64,000 nt of DNA from Stenotrophomonas sp. WZN-1 (GTDB lineage Bacteria > Pseudomonadota > Gammaproteobacteria > Xanthomonadales > Xanthomonadaceae). The stretch is from the NCBI RefSeq assembly GCF_002192255.1, contig NZ_CP021768.1:3366001-3430000 (forward strand), in the 5' to 3' direction. Position 1 is the first letter of the stretch; each line of letters opens with the position of its first letter. The position numbers were made by a program, and so were the translations under genes. Below the pieces are notes generated by a model. It saw only the letters and a program-made list of their open reading frames with translations. It was not told where the DNA came from and searched no databases. This document shows positions 23,422-31,486 of this stretch, one piece after another.

Positions 23422-24750
23422 TCAGCGGTCGCGCGGCAGTTTCTTTTCTTCGCGCAGCACGCCGAACGCGGCCAGGGTCATGAAGCCGGCCACCAGCACG
23501 CCGCCGATGAACACCACGTGCGAACCGAACAGGGTCAGCGCCTTGTGGACCCAGGTGAAACCCAGGTCCGCGCCGCGGTACACCACGGTATCGATCGCCG
23601 CGCCGGCCTTGTAGCGCCACTGCCGGTCCACGCGCGTGTAGATCGTCTCGCGTGCCGGCTTGGCCAGCGCGAACTCGCTGGCGCGGGTCATCACCTGTAC
23701 CACCGCGACCATCAGCGGCATGGGCGAGGCCGCCAGTACCGAGAAGCCGATCAGGATCGCGAAACCGGGAATCAGCAGCGCCGGCGCGATGCCATGGCGC
23801 GACAGCAGCCAGCGGGTCAGGCCCACCTGCATCAGCAGCGCCAGCGCGTTCACCGCCAGGTCGATGCGCGAGAAGAACGCGGTACTGGCCGCCGGGTCAG
23901 TGAAGGCCGCGCGCACGATGCTGGCCTGCTGGTTGTACAGCAGCGTGCCGACGCCCACGCCGAACACCACCATCACCGCCAGCCAGCGCAGCAGCGGCTC
24001 GCGCACGATCAATTTCAGGCCGTCGAGCACGCTGCCGCCCATCGGCTGCTCGCCGGACACCAGCTGCTGCTCGCGTTCGCGCAGCAGCGCCCAGTGCCGC
24101 AGTCGCCAGATGCATAACAGGCACACGACCAGGAATCCCGCCGAGACCAGCATCAGGTTGGCGATGCCCACGCGCTGCACCAACGCACTGGTGATCAACG
24201 GACCCAGGAAGGCACCGAGGGTACCGGCGGCGCCGATGTAGCCGTAGTAGGCACGCGCCTGCGTGTTGGAGAACACATCGGCCATGAAGCTCCAGAACAC
24301 CGCCACCGCGAACAGGTTGAACACCATGACCCAGAAGAAGAAGGCCATGCCCCGGCCGGGTACGCCGCTGTCGAACAGCACGTAGAACCCCAGCAGGGTG
24401 ACGATGAAGAAGCCATATACCGCCGGCAGGAACACCCGCCGCGGGAAGCGGCTGACCAGCCAGCCGTACACCGGCTGCAGCACCAGCATGATCACGAACA
24501 CGCAGGAGAACAGGAACTGCAGGACGAAGTCCTTCAACGCGATGCCGTGGCTGGCGAACCAGGCGATCAGCACGGGCGGGAACACCGTTTCCAGGTCTGC
24601 CGAGGCGGCCATGGCCTCACGCACCGGGCGCAGCACGTAGTAGCCGCTGAGCAGGCAGAAGAAATACAGGAACGACCACCACAGCGCAGGCGACTCGCGG
24701 AGCGCCGCCGTCAGCCCCCGCAGCGGCCCCTTGCCCGGTGCAGCGCTCAC
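23422..24750 (-). CDS. MFS-type transporter, nucleotide-carrier-like
   Basis: A 442-residue integral membrane protein with about 12 helices. The N-terminal FCLLSGYYVLRPVREAM is the pattern seen in the NTP/NDP-carrier-like branch of the MFS in free-living proteobacteria, where the substrate is usually unknown. I chose the GTG at 24750 because GAGGGGC lies seven bases upstream; the longer frame to 24915 has a non-hydrophobic Cys/His-rich leader without support. It pairs with DUF1304 downstream. Confidence 0.8.
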   Translation of the reverse strand: MSAAPGKGPLRGLTAALRESPALWWSFLYFFCLLSGYYVLRPVREAMAASADLETVFPPVLIAWFASHGIALKDFVLQFLFSCVFVIMLVLQPVYGWLVSRFPRRVFLPAVYGFFIVTLLGFYVLFDSGVPGRGMAFFFWVMVFNLFAVAVFWSFMADVFSNTQARAYYGYIGAAGTLGAFLGPLITSALVQRVGIANLMLVSAGFLVVCLLCIWRLRHWALLREREQQLVSGEQPMGGSVLDGLKLIVREPLLRWLAVMVVFGVGVGTLLYNQQASIVRAAFTDPAASTAFFSRIDLAVNALALLMQVGLTRWLLSRHGIAPALLIPGFAILIGFSVLAASPMPLMVAVVQVMTRASEFALAKPARETIYTRVDRQWRYKAGAAIDTVVYRGADLGFTWVHKALTLFGSHVVFIGGVLVAGFMTLAAFGVLREEKKLPRDR

Positions 24751-24973
24751 GCAGCGCCCCTCGCCCACAGACGGCGGTTGGACAGCAGCATGGCAGGCTC
24801 CGGGGCAGTGAAGCGCGTACGTTAGCCAATGCACTGCAACATCGCCAGCGTAACGCGCCATCGCGCCTGCGGATGGGTGCGACGACCGGCCGGGATGACA
24901 CGTTCCGATACACACTTTCGGAGCGTCAAAATTCCAACTTTTTCAACGAGATGCGCATTCATCTTCGCTTTGT

Positions 24974-25003
24974 TTGTGCACAAGGGAAAAGCGGCGCTAG
25001 AAT
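24974..25003 (+). promoter_or_regulatory. candidate promoter of the serine hydrolase gene
   Basis: -10 TAGAAT (24998-25003) with a weak -35 TTGTGC (24974-24979) at an 18-base spacing, in an AT-rich patch 32 bases before the ATG. Confidence 0.4.
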
Positions 25004-25034
25004 CGCCATCAGCAGTCGCGCACGGGTCCAACCG

Positions 25035-26435
25035 ATGAAAAAGAACAGCCTGCGTCGTCCGATCCGTTCGGCGGCCACCGGTTTGCTGGGCATGTTGATG
25101 CCCGTTGCCTTGTCCACCACCGCGCAGACACCGCCGGCATTGCCGCCGATGCCGACCAACATCGAATCCGCGACGGCTCCCTCCGTCGCCCACACCCAGC
25201 CGGCGGCCTACCGCACCGGCCTGGTGCCGCACGTCCAGGCGCCGGCCGCCGGCTTCAACGTCGCCAACATCGAATCGATGGCGCAGCAGCTGACCTATGG
25301 CGAGCGCGTGCCGGGCATGGCGGTGGCGATCGTGCAGGGCGGTCGCATCCTCAGCGCGCGCGGCTATGGCGTCACCGACGTCAACAACCCGCTGCCGGTC
25401 GATGCGCACACCGTGTTCCGCCTGGCCTCGCTGTCCAAGGCTTTTGCCGGCACCATGGCCGGCCTGCTGGTCAACGACGGCACGCTGCGCTGGGACAGCA
25501 AGGTCACCGACTACGTGCCGGGCTTTCGCTTGAACTCGCCGGAAGCCACCGACCGCCTGACCGTGGCCGACGTGCTCAGCCATCGCGTCGGCCTGCCGTA
25601 CAACGCCTACGACCGCGACATCGAAGGCAACGCCGAGTACTACTCGCTGACCCAGAAACTGGCCAACACCAGCCTGAAGTGCCTGCCGGGCGACTGCTAC
25701 GCCTACCAGAACGTGGCCTTCAGCCTGATCGGCGACGTTGTCTATGCGGCCTCCGGCAGCTTCTACGAGCAGTCGGTCGAGCGCCGCATCTTCAAGCCGC
25801 TGGGCATGAATGATGCCAGCCTCGGCCTGGCCGGCATCCAGGCCAGCTCGCGCTGGGCGCGTCCGCACGTGCGCAGCCGCAACGGCTGGGTCTCGCTGAC
25901 GCCCAAGCCCACCTATTACCGCGTTGCCCCGGCCGCTGGCGTCAACGCCAGCGCCAGCGACATGGCGCAGTGGCTGCTGGCCCACACCGGCCATCGCCCC
26001 GACGTGCTGCCGGCACCACTGCTGGCCACGCTGCATTCGAGCCTGATCAACACGCCAGGCGAGATGCGTTCGGGCTGGCGCCGTGAGCGCCTGCACTCGG
26101 CCGGCTATGCATTGGGCTGGCGTACCTTCGACTACGCCGGCCACGACGTGGTGTTCCATGCCGGTGCCGTGCAGGGCTATCGCGGCCTGGTGGCGCTGGT
26201 GCCGGAACGCGATCTCGGCATCGCCATCCTCTGGAATGGCGAAAGCGGCCTGCCAAGCGGCCTGTTGCCGACCGTGCTCGACTCGGCACTCGGCCTGCCG
26301 GCGCAGCGCTGGCTGGACGTCGACACCGACTTCGGCAGCGACAACCTGATGGCCGAGGGCGCAAGCCCGGCGCAGCAGGACAAGCGCAAGGGCAAGGGCG
26401 CCTCGGGCAATCGCGCGGTGGCTTCGCCGCGCTGA
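25035..26435 (+). CDS. exported serine hydrolase, beta-lactamase/transpeptidase fold
   Basis: A 466-residue serine beta-lactamase-fold protein (class C/EstB/AmpH-like) with an N-terminal signal sequence (about residues 1-32). The active-site S-x-x-K is SLSK in RLASLSKAF and the second motif Y-x-N is YQN in YAYQNV. The third box is HAG (VFHAGAVQGY) rather than KTG, as often seen in esterase or peptidase relatives. Two Cys in KCLPGDCY may form a periplasmic disulfide. The C-terminus is a Lys/Gly-rich tail. It probably acts on peptidoglycan peptides or esters; resistance activity cannot be inferred. ATG 25035 gives the signal peptide. Confidence 0.87.
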   Translation: MKKNSLRRPIRSAATGLLGMLMPVALSTTAQTPPALPPMPTNIESATAPSVAHTQPAAYRTGLVPHVQAPAAGFNVANIESMAQQLTYGERVPGMAVAIVQGGRILSARGYGVTDVNNPLPVDAHTVFRLASLSKAFAGTMAGLLVNDGTLRWDSKVTDYVPGFRLNSPEATDRLTVADVLSHRVGLPYNAYDRDIEGNAEYYSLTQKLANTSLKCLPGDCYAYQNVAFSLIGDVVYAASGSFYEQSVERRIFKPLGMNDASLGLAGIQASSRWARPHVRSRNGWVSLTPKPTYYRVAPAAGVNASASDMAQWLLAHTGHRPDVLPAPLLATLHSSLINTPGEMRSGWRRERLHSAGYALGWRTFDYAGHDVVFHAGAVQGYRGLVALVPERDLGIAILWNGESGLPSGLLPTVLDSALGLPAQRWLDVDTDFGSDNLMAEGASPAQQDKRKGKGASGNRAVASPR

Positions 26436-26460
26436 TCAGGCGGGCCCGACCGTGAACGTA

Positions 26461-26486
26461 AAGGGCGGCCTGCGGGCCGCCTTTTT
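26461..26486 (+). terminator. intrinsic terminator after the serine hydrolase
   Basis: Stem GGCGGCC/GGCCGCC with loop TGCG and a T tract, immediately before the IS left end. Confidence 0.85.
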
Positions 26487-26547
26487 CATGCTTTTGACCC
26501 GTCCTGAATTGAGTTGACACCTTTTCCCACAGGAAGAGGAATGTTCA

Positions 26548-26949
26548 ATGAATTCAACACTCAGGCGCAGCCAGCGGGATTACTCACTGGCCTTCAAATT
26601 GGCGGTGGTCGACCAGATCGAGCGTGGGGAGCTGACCTATCGTCAGGCCCAGGATCGGTACGGCATCCAAGGCAGCAGTACCGTGCTGAAGTGGCTTCGC
26701 CGACATGGTCGGCAGGACTGGTCGGGTGGTGCATCATCTGCCCCCATGACCACGTCACCCAAAAGCGGGGCGGCCAAGCCGCTGACGCCGGAACAACAGA
26801 TCAAGGCCTTGCAGGTGCAACTGCGGGAAGCCAACGAGAAAGCGCAGCTTTTCGAAGCCATCGTCGATGTTCTCAAAGAGGACTACGGGGTACGCATCGT
26901 AAAAAAGCCTTCCGGCAAGTCCTCACGCAAGGGCGCCTCCAAGGCCTAA
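26548..26949 (+). CDS. IS3-family transposase OrfA
   Basis: A 133-residue N-terminal transposase protein. A helix-turn-helix (LAVVDQIERGELTYRQAQDRYGIQ region, about residues 14-40) binds the inverted repeats, and a leucine-zipper-like coiled coil at about residues 70-100 (TPEQQIKALQVQLREANEK) mediates multimerisation. An AGGAAGAGGA ribosome-binding tract precedes the ATG. The slippery A-AAA-AAG at 26901-26907 sits near its 3' end, in the phase needed for a -1 frameshift into orfB. Confidence 0.92.
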   Translation: MNSTLRRSQRDYSLAFKLAVVDQIERGELTYRQAQDRYGIQGSSTVLKWLRRHGRQDWSGGASSAPMTTSPKSGAAKPLTPEQQIKALQVQLREANEKAQLFEAIVDVLKEDYGVRIVKKPSGKSSRKGASKA

Positions 26950-27782
26950 GCGTTGCGAGGGCTTGCCGACATTTCGGCATTAGTCGACAGGCGTACTACC
27001 AAGCCGGCCATCGCCAGCAACGGCAGCTGGTCCAGGGCGCACGGGCGATCGCTTTGGTGCGTGGCTATCGGGCGCGACAGCCCCGCATCGGCACTCGCAA
27101 GCTCCATGGTCTGATCAGGCCGGCACTGCAGGCATCGGGGATAGCGATGGGACGGGACCGCCTGTTTGGAGTCCTTCGTGATGCCCGGCTCCTGGTTCCG
27201 ATGCGGCGGGCGTATCACAAGACAACCGACAGCCATCACCGCTTCCGGCGTCACCCCAACCTGCTCAAGGCTGGCGAGGGGCGCGTGGCGCCCACTGGCA
27301 GCGAACAAGTCTGGGTAGCCGACATCACCTACCTGCCGACGCAAGGGAAATTCGTGTATCTGAGCCTGATTACAGATGCGTGGTCACGCAAGATCGTAGG
27401 CTGGAGCGTGCATGACACGTTGCAGACAGAGCAGGTCGCCCAAGCCCTGCAAATGGCGTTGAAGGGGCGAAAAACGCGCCAACGGCTGGTCCACCACTCC
27501 GACCGAGGCATCCAATATTGCTCGGACTACTACCAGAAGATCCACGCCAAGCACGGCGTGACCTGCTCGATGACCGATGGCTACGACTGCTACCAGAACG
27601 CTCTCGCAGAGCGGGTAAATGGGATCTTGAAAGGCGAATTCCTGCTGTATCGGCCTCGAGACCTCGCGCAGGCACGCCAGATGGTGGCCGAGTCGGTAGA
27701 GATCTATAACGCCGAGCGGCCACATCTGTCCCTTAAAATGCAGACGCCCAATGCGGTGCATCGAGCGTCTTTGGCCGCCTGA
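26901..27782 (+). CDS. IS3-family transposase OrfB (made as OrfAB by -1 frameshift)
   Basis: The catalytic DDE integrase part, read in the -1 frame after the A6G slip. An HTH_21-like segment (IGTRKLHGLIR) precedes the rve core. The DDE triad is Asp in VADITY, Asp in HHSDRG and Glu in NALAERVNGILKGE. No independent start with a ribosome-binding site is evident near the frame switch, so it is most likely produced only as the OrfAB fusion that performs transposition. The frame is intact to its stop. Confidence 0.9.
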   Translation, partial: KKAFRQVLTQGRLQGLSVARACRHFGISRQAYYQAGHRQQRQLVQGARAIALVRGYRARQPRIGTRKLHGLIRPALQASGIAMGRDRLFGVLRDARLLVPMRRAYHKTTDSHHRFRRHPNLLKAGEGRVAPTGSEQVWVADITYLPTQGKFVYLSLITDAWSRKIVGWSVHDTLQTEQVAQALQMALKGRKTRQRLVHHSDRGIQYCSDYYQKIHAKHGVTCSMTDGYDCYQNALAERVNGILKGEFLLYRPRDLAQARQMVAESVEIYNAERPHLSLKMQTPNAVHRASLAA

Positions 27783-27850
27783 CGGCGGTCAGTCCATCCG
27801 CCACAGGTGTCAACCTATGGCAGGACGGGTCATTTTCTAGATCTGCGGCG

Positions 27851-28609
27851 CTAGTGCGCGAAGTAGTGCATGCCGCCATCCACCGGAATCACCGCACCGG
27901 TGATGTAGCCGGCCAGCGGCGAGGCCAGGAACGCCACCAGCGGCGCCACTTCCTCCGGTTCACCGAAACGTCCGATCGGGATGTTGCGGGCGATGAACGT
28001 GCGTCGGCTTCCCTCGGTGGGGTGCAGGCGCTCCAGGATCTGCGCGCTATTGATGCGCCCCGGTGCAATCGCGTTCACCGTGATGCCCTGCCCGGCCACC
28101 TCCGACGACAGGCCCTTGCTCCACAGGTGCAATGCCGCCTTCGCCGCGGTGGCGGCGTTCACCGCACGCGGTTCCATCGAACCGCTGAAATTGATCACCC
28201 GTCCCCATGCCTGCGCCTGCATGCCGGGCAACAGCGCCTGGGTCAGCCGTCGCGCGGCGGAGAAGTTCAGGGCGATCGCTTCCTCCCAGATATCATCATC
28301 GGCATCGACCGTGGTCGGCCGGGAACCGCCTGCGGCATTGACCAGGATGTCGACACGCTGCAATGCCTCACGGGATGCGTCCGCGATGTACCGGACGTCG
28401 CCGGCAACCGTGACATCGCCGGCCACGATGACCGGTGCAGCGCCGCCTTCGGCTTCGATCCGCGCCGCCAGCGCCTGCAGGGGTGCGCGCTGCCGCGAGG
28501 TGATGGCAACACGTACGCCCTGGGCCGCCAGCTGCCTGGCGACGGCGGCACCGATGCCGCTGGCCGCGCCCGTCACCAACGCGGTACGGCCTGCAAGATT
28601 CAAGTCCAC
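27851..28609 (-). CDS. short-chain dehydrogenase/reductase lacking the catalytic Tyr
   Basis: A 252-residue classical-SDR-fold protein. The cofactor motif TGAASGIG is at residues 13-20, NAAGG at 91-95, the structural/catalytic Asn at 115 (ALNFSAA) and Ser142/144 (NFSGS). Lys157 is kept, but the Tyr expected four positions earlier is Ala153 in [11 protein letters not shown]. This removes the general acid of the Ser-Tyr-Lys triad, so it may be inactive as a dehydrogenase or use another mechanism. The start is a GTG with GGAGAA upstream. It is divergent from a LysR regulator that probably controls it. Confidence 0.88.
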   Translation of the reverse strand: MDLNLAGRTALVTGAASGIGAAVARQLAAQGVRVAITSRQRAPLQALAARIEAEGGAAPVIVAGDVTVAGDVRYIADASREALQRVDILVNAAGGSRPTTVDADDDIWEEAIALNFSAARRLTQALLPGMQAQAWGRVINFSGSMEPRAVNAATAAKAALHLWSKGLSSEVAGQGITVNAIAPGRINSAQILERLHPTEGSRRTFIARNIPIGRFGEPEEVAPLVAFLASPLAGYITGAVIPVDGGMHYFAH

Positions 28610-28723
28610 GGTGTTCTCCTGTCAGCGCGGCCGGGGAATCCGGCCCGTGCACGACATGCTGTTTGATCACCCCTGATTGATAAACTCCGCGCAGGTTTCA
28701 GCATTCAACACCCGGGGTGTCAG

Positions 28724-29617
28724 ATGAACCTGCTGGAAAGCATGCAGGTCTACGTGCTGATCGTGGACAAGGGCAGCCTCAGTGCGGCAGCCGCGGCGAT
28801 GGACATCTCGGCGACGATGGCCGGCAAGCACCTGCGTGCATTGGAAGCACGGCTGGGCATGCAGCTGTTGAGCCGTACCACGCGCCGCCAGCACATGACG
28901 CCGTTCGGCGAGGACTACTACACCCGCTGCAGGGAGATCCTGCGCCTGGTAGAGGAAACCGACGCGCAGGCGCAGCACCAGCACCTGGCACCGGCAGGCA
29001 CGCTGCGCATCAGTGCACCGGTGATCTTCGGCACGCATGCGCTGGTACCGGCACTGGCCGAGTACATGGCGCGCCATCCGGATGTCCGGGTCGACGCTAC
29101 GTTGACGGATCGCGTGGTCGACCTTGCCGAAGAGGGCTTCGAAGCGGCGCTGCGCATCGGCACGCTGGCCGACAGCAGCATGCTGGTGGCGCGTGCGCTG
29201 ACCCCTTATCGCCTGATGATGTGCGCCTCGCCGGCGTACCTGGCCAGGCATGGCACGCCACTCAGCGTGCAGGCACTTGCCGGCCATCAATGCCTGTCGT
29301 TCGAACCCAGCGCACTTGCACAGTGGCTGCAGGCCGATGCTGGCGGGCTCGACCGCGTGCCCGACGGCCGGCTGCAGATCAACAATGGCGAAGCGCTGCG
29401 TTCGGCGGCGCTGCAGGGTCTGGGCATCGTCCTGCAATCGACGTTGCTGCTGGCCGCCGATGTCGAGGCTGGGCGTCTGGTGCAGCTGCTTCCGGAACAT
29501 GGCCAGGCCGGTCGGCCGATGCACGTGGTCTATGCGCACGACCGTTACCACTCCACCCGCCTGCGCAGCTTTCTCGACTTCCTGGTGGAGCGTTTTCCAG
29601 CGGCGCCGCACCGCTAG
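28724..29617 (+). CDS. LysR-family transcriptional regulator
   Basis: A 297-residue LysR regulator: N-terminal winged helix (about residues 1-60, GSLSAAAAAMDISATMAGKH) and a C-terminal periplasmic-binding-like effector domain (about 90-295). The HTH carries ISATMAGKHLRALEARLG, as in the subgroup often found beside short-chain dehydrogenases. It is divergent from the SDR gene with 114 bases between the starts, the usual layout for control of the neighbour and itself. The inducer is unknown. Confidence 0.92.
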   Translation: MNLLESMQVYVLIVDKGSLSAAAAAMDISATMAGKHLRALEARLGMQLLSRTTRRQHMTPFGEDYYTRCREILRLVEETDAQAQHQHLAPAGTLRISAPVIFGTHALVPALAEYMARHPDVRVDATLTDRVVDLAEEGFEAALRIGTLADSSMLVARALTPYRLMMCASPAYLARHGTPLSVQALAGHQCLSFEPSALAQWLQADAGGLDRVPDGRLQINNGEALRSAALQGLGIVLQSTLLLAADVEAGRLVQLLPEHGQAGRPMHVVYAHDRYHSTRLRSFLDFLVERFPAAPHR

Positions 29618-29637
29618 CGCCGCTACAGGCAGACCAT

Positions 29638-29680
29638 AAAAAAACCCCCTCCCCGCTGGGCAGCCAGGGAAGGGGGTTTC
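29638..29680 (-). terminator. terminator of the histone-like gene
   Basis: On the minus strand, an imperfect GC-rich stem (AAACCCCC/GGGGGTTT ends) is followed by seven U residues, 24 bases past the stop. It may also stop LysR transcripts coming from the other side. Confidence 0.8.
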
Positions 29681-29703
29681 AGGATGCGGCTATCGGGAAG
29701 TAC

Positions 29704-30222
29704 TTAGATCAGCGGCGCCGGGGTTGCCGGCAGAGCGACCGGAGCGGCCTTCTTCTTGCGGGCGGCCGGCTTGCGCTTGGCAACCTTCTTCGCTGCCTTC
29801 TTCGGGGCAGCCTTCTTGGTGGCCTTCTTCGCGGTCTTCTTTACTGCCTTCTTGGCGGTCTTCTTGACGGCCTTCTTGGCAGTCGCCTTCTTCGCGACCT
29901 TCTTGGCCGGCTTGCGGGCCGTGGCCTTCTTGGCAGTCTTCTTGGTGGCCTTCTTGGCTACCTTCTTGACGGCCTTCTTCGCGGTCTTCTTGACGGCCTT
30001 CTTGGCAGTGGACTTCTTGGCTACCTTCTTCGCCGCCTTCTTCACTGCCTTCTTCGCAGTGGTCTTCTTGGCGACCTTCTTCGCAGCCTTCTTCACTGCC
30101 TTCTTGGCGGTCGCCTTCTTCGCGACCTTCTTCACTGCCTTCTTGGCAGCGGCCTTCTTCGCGACCTTCTTCACCGCTTTCTTGGCGGCGGGCTTCTTTT
30201 TCGCAGCTTTCTTGGTTGCCAT
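29704..30222 (-). CDS. Lys/Ala-rich histone H1-like DNA-binding protein
   Basis: A 172-residue protein built almost entirely of Lys, Ala, Val and Thr in KKAVKKVAKK-type repeats (about residues 8-155), ending with a short Pro/Ala tail. It resembles the histone H1-like or AlgP-like C-terminal tails of pseudomonads and xanthomonads, which bind DNA without sequence preference. The DNA is correspondingly internally repetitive and prone to length change. The ATG at 30222 has a strong GAGGAG site; the longer frame is unsupported. It has a strong promoter about 290 bases upstream and an unusually long leader. Confidence 0.88.
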   Translation of the reverse strand: MATKKAAKKKPAAKKAVKKVAKKAAAKKAVKKVAKKATAKKAVKKAAKKVAKKTTAKKAVKKAAKKVAKKSTAKKAVKKTAKKAVKKVAKKATKKTAKKATARKPAKKVAKKATAKKAVKKTAKKAVKKTAKKATKKAAPKKAAKKVAKRKPAARKKKAAPVALPATPAPLI

Positions 30223-30507
30223 GGGATGGCTCCTCGTCAGTGATAGGGAGTTGAAACGCCCAGTTGGATCAAACCCGCTGATGCTGCGTGCGGGGACCGC
30301 CGGCGCGTCAGGCGCGCCGTTACGGATGCGGCAATGCCCGCCTCGATCGGCGGAGCGGGCATCGGAACGGGAGTTGCCTTGCATTTCTCCGGGGGAAGCG
30401 GGGCCATATCCACCGTCATCAGGGTCGCGGTGGTCTTGAAGGGGCTGCTTCGCATCGGACGATTGATTCTGCGCACTCGGTTGGGCAGGCAAGGTCTGCT
30501 GAGGCGA

Positions 30508-30536
30508 AACCTAATCACGGTTTTTTTTACTGTCAA
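30508..30536 (-). promoter_or_regulatory. promoter of the histone-like gene
   Basis: Minus-strand TTGACA (30531-30536), a 17-base A-rich spacer, then TAGGTT (30508-30513). The palindromic GAAAAATTTTC lies about ten bases upstream of the -35, a position suited to a UP element or regulator site. Confidence 0.6.
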
Positions 30537-30546
30537 CAACCCCCGC

Positions 30547-30557
30547 GAAAAATTTTC
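30547..30557. repeat. GAAAA-N-TTTTC motif, copy 1
   Basis: On the minus strand the motif is embedded in a longer direct repeat: GGATGTGAAAATTTTTCGC followed by G's and TTG, matching copy 2 at 30795 over about 26 positions with a few changes. Confidence 0.65.
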
Positions 30558-30794
30558 ACATCCGCGCCGTTCCGGGCGCCTTCGGCGCCACCACTCTGCA
30601 CGGCCTGCAACGACGGTGGAAGCGGCGCGCACGCGCGTTGCCTGCATTGATGCCAACGCAGGCGTTGATCAAAAAACACTTGAAATAAGCACTCCGCGCA
30701 GATAGGCGCAGGTTGGGCGCGACGGCGTGCGCGCATCGTCGATGGTCACCGGCACCGCCGCCAACGCCAGCACAACGGCGCCGCAACAGGGGGC

Positions 30795-30805
30795 GAAAAG
30801 TTTTC
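30795..30805. repeat. GAAAA-N-TTTTC motif, copy 2
   Basis: On the minus strand the context is GAATGTGAAAACTTTTCGC followed by C's and TGTTG. It lies about 248 bases upstream of copy 1 on the minus strand and lacks a clear -35/-10 pair after it. Confidence 0.6.
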
Positions 30806-30951
30806 ACATTCGAACGCCTCGGCGCGGGGCTGAAACGCGGATTTGCGCAAAACTGCGCACGTCCATCGGCACCGTTCGTCTGTCGGCTGATGCCACGCCG
30901 AGGGTGTGCAGCGAACCCCGCGTCATGAGTCCGACGCGGTCGCCAAAACAA

Positions 30952-30975
30952 AAACGGCCACCCGAAGGTGGCCGT
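30952..30975 (-). terminator. terminator of gcvH
   Basis: Stem ACGGCCACC/GGTGGCCGT with loop CGAA; on the minus strand it runs into a U tract, 23 bases after the gcvH stop. Confidence 0.85.
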
Positions 30976-30997
30976 TCCAGAATCCGGAAACGACGAC

Positions 30998-31393
30998 TCA
31001 GTGGTCGTCGTTCTCCAGGACTCCAGCGTACGCGTCCGGGTCCAGCAGCTCGTTGAGCTCTTCGGCGTTGGTCAGTTCGACCACGAAGATCCAGCCTTCG
31101 CCGTAAGCATCTTCGTTGATGGTTTCCGGCTTGTCGGACAGGGCCGAGTTGACCTCGACGACCTTGCCGCTGATCGGGCTGTAGACGTCCGAGGCGGCCT
31201 TCACCGACTCGACGACGGCGATCTGTTCGCCGGCCTTGGCGTCGGCGCCGACTTCCGGCAGTTCGACGTAGACCAGGTCACCCAGCAGGCCCTGGGCGTG
31301 GTCGGAAATACCGACGGTGACGCGGCCATTGCCTTCGACACGGGCCCACTCATGGGACTTGAGGAACTTGAGGTCGCCGGGGATCTCGCTCAT
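30998..31393 (-). CDS. gcvH: glycine cleavage system H protein
   Basis: A 131-residue lipoyl carrier that shuttles the aminomethyl group of glycine between the P, T and L proteins. The lipoylated Lys is Lys65 in [12 protein letters not shown]. Length and fold match the family throughout. It lies 93 bases downstream of gcvT on the same strand and ends at a strong terminator. gcvP is not in the window. Confidence 0.97.
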   Translation of the reverse strand: MSEIPGDLKFLKSHEWARVEGNGRVTVGISDHAQGLLGDLVYVELPEVGADAKAGEQIAVVESVKAASDVYSPISGKVVEVNSALSDKPETINEDAYGEGWIFVVELTNAEELNELLDPDAYAGVLENDDH

Positions 31394-31486
31394 GGGACTG
31401 CTCCAGAGATATGCAGGGGTGGAAAAAACGGGGCTAGTGTAACCAACCGGCCGCCACTGCTGTCAGTGACGACCGGCACGTACGGA

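Larger units (their letters stand above)
26495..27832 (+). mobile_element. IS3-family insertion sequence, 1338 bp
   Basis: Terminal inverted repeats start TGACCCGTCCTG at both ends and share GTTGACACCT further in. TTT flanks both ends (26492-26494 and 27833-27835), consistent with a 3-bp target duplication, although a T run makes it ambiguous. The element carries orfA and orfB in overlapping frames with a slippery A6G. Both frames look intact, so it may be active. It inserted between the serine hydrolase terminator and the SDR gene. Confidence 0.93.
30223..30950. other. long upstream region of the histone-like gene
   Basis: About 730 bases without a convincing gene. It contains the long 5' leader of the histone-like gene, its promoter (30508-30536), and two direct repeats of a GAAAA-N-TTTTC motif (30547-30557 and 30795-30805). 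Arg-rich minus-strand ORFs here (for example 30556-30951) look like GC-skew shadows. A small RNA cannot be excluded. Confidence 0.5.

Noticed and set aside
26514..26900. OrfB beginning at 26514 as an independent protein
   Set aside because: The region before the slippery site is the off-frame complement of orfA coding; the catalytic part is better explained by -1 frameshifting at 26901-26907.
30556..30951. Arg/Cys-rich 131-codon minus-strand ORF upstream of the histone-like gene
   Set aside because: No ribosome-binding site or recognisable domain, and it overlaps the gcvH terminator region and regulatory repeats.
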